Below, one piece after another: positions 1 to 5,094 of a stretch of DNA of 8,536 nucleotides. This stretch comes from an uncultured Ktedonobacteraceae bacterium (lineage in GTDB: Bacteria; Chloroflexota; Ktedonobacteria; Ktedonobacterales; Ktedonobacteraceae): assembly GCA_955652655.1 (NCBI GenBank), contig CATPCK010000360.1, positions 1-8,536 of the forward strand. The letters run 5' to 3'. Position 1 is the stretch's first letter, and each line of letters opens with the position of its first letter. The notes beneath the pieces are model-generated. The model saw only the letters and a list, made by a program, of their open reading frames with translations. It was not told the DNA's origin and made no database searches. Both the position numbers and the translations under genes were made by a program.

Positions 1-201
1 GTCTTCTACAAGGTGAAGCGCTACGATGAGATCGAGGTGAGATGGCTCCCAAGCTTGGTGAGACGGCCAGCGGTGGTGGAAAGTAGCAGGATCACAACGT
101 CTTCCAGAGGAACACGAACAAGGGGGCCTTGCAGACACCTCAGAAGCGGGTAACTTACACCTAAGATCGCTTGAAAGCCCCTGTCATTCACGCAGGGGAT
201 G
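1..201 (+). mobile_element. Possible degraded 3' end of an IS200/IS605-family (TnpB-type) element
   Basis: A hairpin with arms CCCCTG (178-183) and CAGGGG (193-198) sits in the context TTGAAAGCCCCTG...CAGGGGATGAAAAG. This matches the right-end/omega-RNA hairpin style of IS200/IS605 elements, where a TnpB gene ends almost on the hairpin. One frame is open from about 53 to the TGA at 199-201, with a basic tail ending in CHSRRG, a common look for TnpB C-termini. That frame is broken upstream by TGAs at 14-16, 38-40 and 50-52. Another frame is open from base 1 to the TAA at 148-150. No intact transposase or TnpB catalytic motif is visible, so at best this is a decayed remnant whose left part lies outside the window. 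The element family is inferred from the hairpin alone. Confidence 0.33.
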
Positions 202-495
202 AAAAGCGTTCCTTGTTTGGGGTTGAGGGTTCGGACATTTCCACCTTGTGCCACTCTTTCAAGTTTACATCCTCCACTTCTCTGGGTCAAGACCATCTGC
301 GCCAGAAACAGTTTCGTGTTGTCCCTACTCTTGTCGAAATCAAATCAAAGTACGCATAGGTACCGCCTGAATGCAGATGGAGCACGGTTGTGAGATCGCT
401 CAGCTTTTGATTGCCACCCTTGCTCGTATCGAGCAGGAAGAGCTTCGTCGTTGCAATAACGATGCATAACTGACTTCTTGTAGAAAAAGAAGCGC
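202..495. other. Intergenic stretch with no recognised gene
   Basis: I find no convincing coding sequence here. Open frames on both strands are short, lack good ribosome binding sites, and resemble no family I know. A compact perfect hairpin TGCTCG-TAT-CGAGCA lies at 421-435, extended by one G-T and one C-G pair, but no T-tract follows on either side, so it is not a clear terminator. The reverse strand is open over about 287-511 with fairly protein-like composition, but this is not enough to call a gene. Confidence 0.5.
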
Positions 496-525
496 TTGAC
501 ATCTCGACCAACGATACGGTATACT
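496..525 (+). promoter_or_regulatory. Sigma-70-type promoter of the copA operon
   Basis: A consensus -35 box TTGACA (496-501) is followed after 18 bases by TATACT (520-525), a 5/6 match to the -10 consensus. Transcription should start near 531-534, inside the adjacent CsoR-type operator. This would drive copA and probably csoR and copZ, as no other clear promoter was seen before either gene. Confidence 0.75.
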
Positions 526-529
526 ATCA

Positions 530-550
530 ATACCCCCACCTAGGGGGTAT
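530..550 (+). promoter_or_regulatory. CsoR-type copper operator
   Basis: A perfect inverted repeat has arms ATACCCCC (530-537) and GGGGGTAT (543-550) around a 5-base spacer ACCTA. This is the known CsoR operator style: G/C runs flanked by AT/TA, as in the Bacillus copZA promoter. It begins five bases after the -10 box and covers the expected transcription start. Bound apo-CsoR would therefore block initiation, and Cu+ would release it. The repressor is encoded in the same operon, giving autoregulation. Confidence 0.8.
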
Positions 551-589
551 GGGTGAGGTTGTAAGACACGGATACAGACGAAGGTAAAG

Positions 590-3217
590 ATGATGGCTAC
601 GGAAACGAAGCGTTCGATAGAAGAAAATGCAGGTGCATCTCACGCTCAAACGGGCGCAGATAGCCGCACTGTTCTCGCATTGGAAGGCATGACCTGCGCC
701 TCCTGTGCTATGCGCATCGAGAAGGGACTCAAGAAAGTCCCCGGCGTGAAAGATGCCAGTGTCAACCTGGCCACGGAACAGGCTACCGTCTCCTACGACC
801 CTGCTCAAACAGACGTGGAGCACATGGTGCAGAAGGTAGATGCGGTAGGATATAAAGCAACTCCAATGATCACAGCACCTGTGAGATCGATGCAGCCTGG
901 GCCTGCACAAGAGGTTTGTGCGACTCTCGATCTGGAGGGGATAACCTGCGCCTCCTGTGCTATGCGCATTGAGAAGGGTCTTAAGAAGGTTCCAGGCGTG
1001 AGGGATGCCAGTGTCAACCTGGCTACGGAACAGGCCACCGTCACCTATGACCCGGTTCAGGCGAGCTTGGCACAGATGGTGCAGAAGGTGGAGGCGGTCG
1101 GATACAAAGCGACGCCTCAGAAACCGAGGCAGGAAGAGCCGGCAAGTGCTGTTGCCGATACTCTGGCAACTCCTGCTGTTGCTGTCCAACAGGCGGATGA
1201 GCAGAGCAGGCGGAAACAGGCAGAGCTTCTTCACAAGCGCAACCTGTTGATCCTGGGCGTGGTACTTACCTTGCCGGTGGTCATCCTCAACATGTTCTTT
1301 ATGAACCGCTTCCCCGGCGAGAACTACCTCTTACTGGCGCTCACCACTCCCGTATGGGCCGTGGTGGGTTGGGAATTTCATCGCGGTGCCATCAAAACGC
1401 TGCGCCATGCCAGCGCCAATATGGATACCCTGATCTCGCTTGGCTCGACGGCAGCCTACGTGATGAGCGTGGTGGCAACCTTCTTCCCGAGCGTTATCGG
1501 TGCCGTCACCTTCTACGACACGGCGGCATTGATCGTGACCCTGATCTTCCTGGGGAAGTACCTGGAGGCGCGTGCCAAGGGACAGACCAACGAGGCCATC
1601 AAGAAGTTGATCGGCTTGCAGGCCCGTACCGCTCACGTTCTGCGTGCAGGCCAGGAAGTTGAGCTGCCCATCGAGCAGGTGCAGGTCGGTGACGAACTGG
1701 TTGTGCGTCCAGGAGAGAAGCTTCCCGTTGACGGGGTGGTTCTTTCTGGCAGTTCCGCGGTCGATGAGTCGATGATTACCGGTGAGAGTATTCCCGTCGA
1801 AAAGGTCGAAGGCGAGCCGCTGATCGGCGCGACTATCAACCAGCGCGGACTGCTGCACATGCGCGCGACGAAAGTCGGCGCCGATACCGTGCTTGCCAGC
1901 ATCATCCGCATGGTCGAGCAGGCGCAGGGGTCGAAGGCCCCCATCCAGCGCCTGGCTGATACCATTTCCAGCATTTTCGTCCCGGTTGTGCTGATCATTG
2001 CCGCCCTCACCTTTATCGGTTGGACAATACTTGGTCAGGTAATGGCCACGGCCACCACTACTGCAGGGATGATGGGAGCCAGCAACCCCTGGATCATCGC
2101 CATTGTCGCCGCGGTTGCCGTGCTGGTCGTAGCCTGTCCCTGTGCCCTGGGGCTGGCCACACCGACGGCGATTATGGTGGGCACAGGCAAAGGTGCCGAG
2201 CAAGGCATTCTGATCAAAGGCGGTGAGAGTTTGGAACGCATCCAGGCGGTGCGTGCGGTGCTCCTCGATAAAACAGGGACGATTACAAAGGGCAAGCCTG
2301 AACTGACCGATGTCGCCGCGCTTTCCGCTACACAGGGCGATGACATGCTGCGCCTTGCCGCCGAGGCGGAACAAGGCTCTGAGCACCCGCTGGCCACCGC
2401 CATTGTAGAGGGAGCGAAAGCGCGAGGCTTGACGCTCGATCACGCGCCCGAACACTTCACGGCTATCGCTGGCCGCGGCCTGGAAGCGACCGTTGAAGGA
2501 CACGCGGTTCTGGTCGGAACGCGCCGCCTGCTGAGCGAGCGCTCGATTGCCTACGAGGCAATCGAGGATCAGATGTCCGCTCTGGAGCAGCAAGGGAAGA
2601 CGGCCATGATCGTGGTCATTGATGGGAAAGTGGCGGGATTGGTCGCCGTCGCGGATACGGTGAAGGTTGGTTCAGTCGAGGCCATCAAGCAGCTGCGCGA
2701 GCAAGGACTCGAGGTCTGGATGATCACCGGCGACAACCAGCGTGCAGCACGGGCCATTGCGCAGCAGGTGGGTATCGCGCCCGAACATGTGCTGGCGGAG
2801 GTCCTGCCGGAAGATAAAGCCAACCAGGTCAAGCGTTTACAGGAGGAGCGAGGGCTCATCGTCGCCTTTGCCGGTGATGGCATCAACGATGCACCTGCCC
2901 TCGTACAGGCCGATGCTGGCATTGCCATGGGAACAGGAACCGATATCGCGATGGAGGCTTCGGACATCACCCTCGTCAAGGGCAACCTGAAGAGCGTCGC
3001 AACGGCGTTAGCCCTTTCACGAGCCACGCTGGCAACCATCAAGCAAAACCTGTTCTGGGCCTTTGCGTACAACGTCATCCTGATCCCAACGGCCATTCTC
3101 TCGCCACTGATCCCCTTCTTGCGGGAGAATGCGCCCATCTTTGCAGCTGCGGCGATGGCCCTCTCGTCGGTCACCGTCGTGAGCAATTCATTGCGGCTAA
3201 GGCGCTTTGGGCGGTAA
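590..3217 (+). CDS. copA: Cu+-exporting P1B-type ATPase with two N-terminal HMA domains (CopA)
   Basis: An 875-residue inner-membrane ATPase that exports cytoplasmic Cu+ using ATP. Two HMA domains come first (about 28-92 and 112-176), each with the copper-binding motif TCASC (C36/C39 and C120/C123). Four membrane helices follow (about 219-322), then the actuator domain with TGES (397-400). Next are the transport-site helix with CPC (516-518), the phosphorylation motif DKTG (560-563), the ATP-binding HP dipeptide (599-600) and the hinge GDGIND (762-767). YN (827-828) and MALSS (856-860) in the last two helices are the Cu+-specific P1B-1 signature, which separates it from Zn/Cd/Pb pumps. The start is ATG 590 or the next ATG at 593, behind GAAGG at 580-584. 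The operator just upstream implies CsoR control. Full length and intact. Confidence 0.97.
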   Translation: MMATETKRSIEENAGASHAQTGADSRTVLALEGMTCASCAMRIEKGLKKVPGVKDASVNLATEQATVSYDPAQTDVEHMVQKVDAVGYKATPMITAPVRSMQPGPAQEVCATLDLEGITCASCAMRIEKGLKKVPGVRDASVNLATEQATVTYDPVQASLAQMVQKVEAVGYKATPQKPRQEEPASAVADTLATPAVAVQQADEQSRRKQAELLHKRNLLILGVVLTLPVVILNMFFMNRFPGENYLLLALTTPVWAVVGWEFHRGAIKTLRHASANMDTLISLGSTAAYVMSVVATFFPSVIGAVTFYDTAALIVTLIFLGKYLEARAKGQTNEAIKKLIGLQARTAHVLRAGQEVELPIEQVQVGDELVVRPGEKLPVDGVVLSGSSAVDESMITGESIPVEKVEGEPLIGATINQRGLLHMRATKVGADTVLASIIRMVEQAQGSKAPIQRLADTISSIFVPVVLIIAALTFIGWTILGQVMATATTTAGMMGASNPWIIAIVAAVAVLVVACPCALGLATPTAIMVGTGKGAEQGILIKGGESLERIQAVRAVLLDKTGTITKGKPELTDVAALSATQGDDMLRLAAEAEQGSEHPLATAIVEGAKARGLTLDHAPEHFTAIAGRGLEATVEGHAVLVGTRRLLSERSIAYEAIEDQMSALEQQGKTAMIVVIDGKVAGLVAVADTVKVGSVEAIKQLREQGLEVWMITGDNQRAARAIAQQVGIAPEHVLAEVLPEDKANQVKRLQEERGLIVAFAGDGINDAPALVQADAGIAMGTGTDIAMEASDITLVKGNLKSVATALALSRATLATIKQNLFWAFAYNVILIPTAILSPLIPFLRENAPIFAAAAMALSSVTVVSNSLRLRRFGR
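680..865 (+). repeat. HMA repeat unit 1 in copA
   Basis: Codons 31-92 of copA. This 62-codon unit recurs 252 bases downstream at 932-1117. The two translations differ at only 10 of 62 residues, and the DNA around the CASC motif is nearly identical, which points to a fairly recent tandem duplication or gene conversion. Confidence 0.85.
932..1117 (+). repeat. HMA repeat unit 2 in copA
   Basis: Codons 115-176 of copA, the second copy of the HMA unit at 680-865. Both metal-binding cysteines are retained. Most substitutions fall in the back half, around residues 156-163. Confidence 0.85.
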
Positions 3218-3235
3218 GGGTGGTGAGAGGGACAT

Positions 3236-3250
3236 TACGCGCTTCGCGTA
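3236..3250 (+). other. Short perfect hairpin after copA
   Basis: TACGCG (3236-3241), loop CTT, CGCGTA (3245-3250), located 18 bases after the copA stop. No T-tract follows, so intrinsic termination is unlikely. It could stabilise or help process the mRNA between copA and csoR. Confidence 0.35.
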
Positions 3251-3285
3251 GATGTGTGGGAGAGCAGGACACCTATTGTTCCTTC

Positions 3286-3299
3286 CCACCAGGAGGTGG
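3286..3299 (+). promoter_or_regulatory. csoR ribosome binding site held in a small hairpin
   Basis: The strong Shine-Dalgarno AGGAGGTGG (3291-3299) precedes the GTG start of csoR. CCACC (3286-3290) can pair with GGTGG (3295-3299), leaving AGGA as the loop. Half of the ribosome binding site would then be base-paired, which could lower CsoR translation relative to CopA. The hairpin is visible; its regulatory role is inferred. Confidence 0.4.
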
Positions 3300-3307
3300 T
3301 AGAGTGA

Positions 3308-3649
3308 GTGAAGCAGCCTCATGAAAAGGGTAAAAGTACCGGGTTGCATGGAGGCACGAAAGGAAAACAAGAGATGCAAGAGGACCGAAAGCCGGATGTG
3401 CTGAAACGACTCTCCTACATCGAGGGGCATGTCGCGGGAATACGGAAGATGGTGGAGGAGGACAAGTACTGCATCGATATCTTACGTCAAACGCATGCCG
3501 TCCGTAAGGCGTTAGAAAAACTGGAAGCGATTGTTCTCGAGGGGCACTTACGTACCTGTGTCCCAGAGGGTATTAAAGGCGACCGTGAAGAGGCGGTGAT
3601 CCAGGAGTTGGTCCAGCTCTACACCATCGCTGGAAACAGCCCATCCTGA
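3308..3649 (+). CDS. csoR: CsoR-family copper-sensing transcriptional repressor
   Basis: An all-helical DUF156/CsoR-family repressor, cytoplasmic and normally a tetramer, that lets go of DNA on binding Cu+. The 113-residue form carries the Cu+ ligand triad C55, H80 and C84. Its spacing (25 then 4) equals the Cys36-His61-Cys65 set of Mycobacterium CsoR, which separates it from nickel (RcnR) and formaldehyde (FrmR) relatives. The IEGHVAGIRKMVEEDKYC segment is the typical first helix and ligand region. The start is uncertain. GTG 3308 follows the strong AGGAGGTGG; ATG 3374 (codon 23) has AAAGGA at 3359-3364 and would give a more typical 91-residue protein. It lies 90 bases after copA and probably shares its transcript, so it represses its own synthesis through the operator at 530-550. 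Confidence 0.93.
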   Translation: MKQPHEKGKSTGLHGGTKGKQEMQEDRKPDVLKRLSYIEGHVAGIRKMVEEDKYCIDILRQTHAVRKALEKLEAIVLEGHLRTCVPEGIKGDREEAVIQELVQLYTIAGNSPS

Positions 3650-3656
3650 GGGATGG
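3641..3656 (+). other. Hairpin spanning the csoR stop codon
   Basis: CCATCC (3641-3646), loop TGAG, GGATGG (3651-3656), with the csoR TGA in the loop. No U-run follows, so full termination is unlikely. It could reduce read-through or protect the mRNA end between csoR and copZ. Confidence 0.3.
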
Positions 3657-3706
3657 CTAAAAACAGAGTTTGTCTTACGACAGTATAAACAAGGAGTATA
3701 CACACC

Positions 3707-3916
3707 ATGGAATCTACGACCCTTGTGGCACCGGACATTTCTTGCGAGCACTGCCAGCACGCGATCGAGGGAGCAGTTGGCAAACTGGCGGGAGTGAGCA
3801 ACGTCCAAGTTGACATTCCGACGACGAGCATTCATATCGACTACGATCCTCAGAAAGTCACACTGGCAAAGATCGAAGAGGTGCTAGACGATACCGGTTA
3901 CACAGTGGCAAAATAA
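3707..3916 (+). CDS. copZ: CopZ-like copper chaperone (single HMA domain)
   Basis: A 69-residue stand-alone HMA protein, the usual length for CopZ. It carries Cu+ in the cytoplasm and hands it to the N-terminal HMA domains of CopA. The metal site is SCEHC (C13 and C16), followed by a ferredoxin-like beta-alpha-beta-beta-alpha-beta pattern ending in DDTGYTV, the usual loop after the last helix. The start ATG 3707 follows AAGGAG (3691-3696). It sits 57 bases after csoR and is probably part of the same copper-induced transcript. Its CEHC site differs from the CASC sites of the CopA domains, so it is not simply a copy of them. Confidence 0.93.
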   Translation: MESTTLVAPDISCEHCQHAIEGAVGKLAGVSNVQVDIPTTSIHIDYDPQKVTLAKIEEVLDDTGYTVAK

Positions 3917-3949
3917 CAGGAGACGTAAAGTTACTACCTGTCATTGCAA

Positions 3950-3978
3950 GGACGGCAAAACGAAGCATGTTGCCGTCC
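3950..3978 (+). terminator. Probable terminator hairpin after copZ
   Basis: A perfect 9-bp inverted repeat, GGACGGCAA (3950-3958) and TTGCCGTCC (3970-3978), with an 11-base loop, 33 bases after the copZ stop. No U-tract follows directly; a run of eight T begins only at 3998. It is a good candidate for the 3' end of the copper transcript, but termination efficiency is uncertain. Confidence 0.5.
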
Positions 3979-3992
3979 CTATCCACGTTACC

Positions 3993-4014
3993 GCATCTTT
4001 TTTTTGCAAGATGC
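3993..4014. other. Second hairpin with a T-rich loop
   Basis: GCATCTT (3993-3999) and AAGATGC (4008-4014) form a 7-bp stem around TTTTTTGC. The T-run lies partly in the loop and not after a stem, so this is not a classical terminator alone, but it may work with the hairpin at 3950-3978. Confidence 0.3.
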
Positions 4015-4149
4015 CCGCACTATGCAAGCGCTGCGAGGTCAAGTGATGAAGCAGGTCGATGGGTAGGTGGAGGCGCATGTCGTCCCGAACCCCATGGCGA
4101 GGCGGGCAAAACTAGATGAGCTTCTTTATAGTAGTAGGCTAGGAGATAT

Positions 4150-4566
4150 ATGATCAAGTATCGTTTCATGTTCGGGTTGTGCACAGCACTCCTTTTGTTG
4201 GTCCTGGCGGGATGTGGCGGTACATCCTCCAGCAATGCAAATCAAGTGAACGTCACACTGTCTGATTTCAAGATTCAATCTTCTCAGACGACCTTCACAT
4301 CTGGTACGACGTACCATTTTGTTGTCACGAACAGTGGGCGCACGAACCACGAATTCATGATTATGCCAGTGGAGATGAATATGGGAAATATGTCTATGGA
4401 TGAAATGCATAAATTGGCTCTTGCCATGATAGACACTGTGGCCCCAGGCGAGACAAAAAGCATCGATTACACCCATAAGTCAGGTGGTCAGAACTCATTG
4501 GAGTTTGCCTGCCATTTGCCAGGGCATTATGAAGCAGGAATGCATCTACCGATCACCGCAAGTTAA
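4150..4566 (+). CDS. Cupredoxin-domain lipoprotein with type 1 copper site and Met-rich segment
   Basis: A 138-residue exported blue-copper-type protein. Residues 1-22 form a lipoprotein signal ending in the lipobox LAGC, with C22 the lipidated cysteine, so the protein should be anchored on the outer face of the cytoplasmic membrane. A plastocyanin-like beta-sandwich follows, with type 1 copper ligands H67 (TNHEF), C121, H126 and M131 in the C-x4-H-x4-M arrangement. Between the first His and the Cys lies a Met-rich stretch (M70, M72, M76, M78, M81, M83, M86), which could bind extra Cu+. The start is ATG 4150, behind AGGAG at 4141-4145 with a short 4-base gap. It could buffer extracytoplasmic copper or carry electrons; the copper-operon context favours the first, and its position just before the nuo genes leaves the second open. 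TATAGT (4127-4132) may be its -10 box, without a good -35. Confidence 0.85.
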   Translation: MIKYRFMFGLCTALLLLVLAGCGGTSSSNANQVNVTLSDFKIQSSQTTFTSGTTYHFVVTNSGRTNHEFMIMPVEMNMGNMSMDEMHKLALAMIDTVAPGETKSIDYTHKSGGQNSLEFACHLPGHYEAGMHLPITAS

Positions 4567-4570
4567 TGGG

Positions 4571-4635
4571 TCGCTGAGGCAAGCGAGTCAGAGGGTGCAT
4601 CTCGGGGATGCTTCCACGGTATGTTGAAAGCATCC
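4571..4635 (+). promoter_or_regulatory. Set of hairpins before nuoA, two mutually exclusive
   Basis: Three inverted repeats lie between the cupredoxin gene and nuoA. The first is TCGCT/AGCGA (4571-4575 with 4582-4586). The second is GCATC/GATGC (4597-4601 with 4607-4611). The third is GGATGCTT/AAGCATCC (4606-4613 with 4628-4635). The last two share 4607-4611 and so cannot form together, a layout seen in leader switches. No U-tract follows, so a terminator is not shown, and no convincing promoter was found between 4567 and 4722. It may be the 3' end of the cupredoxin transcript, a leader element, or chance. Confidence 0.3.
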
Positions 4636-4722
4636 ATGCGCTCCTCTTTCTTCCGCTTCTACGGTACAGCCAAAGGCAAAAGAATATTAGATGGCTTGAT
4701 CTTGAGGGAAGGAGGCGATCCT

Positions 4723-5094
4723 ATGGCCAGCAATATACCGGGAGAGTATGCCATCGCTGCGGCAATGCTTGTAGTAGCGCTTCTGTTAGGTTTGCTGACA
4801 CTTGGTCTAGGGCGTGTCATGGGACCGCCAAGGCGGCCGGCGGAACAGAATCCGGCACCAGAGCATGGAGGCCGTACTGGTCACAAGACGTGGGTGCAGT
4901 TTCGCTTACGCTATGCTGTGCTGGCCCTGCTCTTTGTCGCCTTTGATATGGAGATGGTCTTCATGTTTCCCTGGGCAGTGGTTTTCAAGCGCGTCGGGCT
5001 GGTGGCCTTTTTCGATATGTTTGTTTTTGTCGCCATCCTGACCTCTGCAATCTTCTTTGCCTGGAAGGAAGGGGCCTTTGACTGGGAACGTTAA
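4723..5094 (+). CDS. nuoA: NADH-quinone oxidoreductase subunit A-like membrane protein (NuoA/ND3)
   Basis: A 123-residue, three-helix membrane subunit of complex I (helices about 10-32, 63-86 and 91-113). The helix-2 signature FVAFDMEMVFMFPWAVVF (71-88) has the conserved D75 and E77 and the PWAV turn typical of NuoA/ND3. The start is ATG 4723 behind a very good AAGGAGG (4709-4715). The frame is open further up to an ATG at 4621, but that would add 34 non-family residues over the leader hairpins. The loop normally reading Y-E-C-G reads PEHGG (46-50), so the loop cysteine that reports the active/deactive state in mitochondrial ND3 is a His (H48). It is the first gene of the nuo-like cluster and overlaps the next gene by 17 bases. 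Confidence 0.88.
   Translation: MASNIPGEYAIAAAMLVVALLLGLLTLGLGRVMGPPRRPAEQNPAPEHGGRTGHKTWVQFRLRYAVLALLFVAFDMEMVFMFPWAVVFKRVGLVAFFDMFVFVAILTSAIFFAWKEGAFDWER

Noticed and set aside
287..511. Reverse-strand 74-codon open frame with protein-like composition
   Set aside because: It runs into the copA -35 box, has no recognisable family and no clear ribosome binding site. A decayed gene fragment is possible but not supported.
1331..2593. Long reverse-strand open frame (about 420 codons)
   Set aside because: Lies fully antisense to the conserved core of copA and shows no family features; it is a codon-bias shadow.
3967..4119. Forward 50-codon open frame starting at ATG 3967
   Set aside because: It runs through both hairpins after copZ, lacks a Shine-Dalgarno and has low-complexity, non-family composition.
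4621..4722. Upstream extension of nuoA to ATG 4621
   Set aside because: The added 34 residues do not resemble NuoA, overlap leader hairpins, and lack a good ribosome binding site, while ATG 4723 has AAGGAGG at 7 bases.
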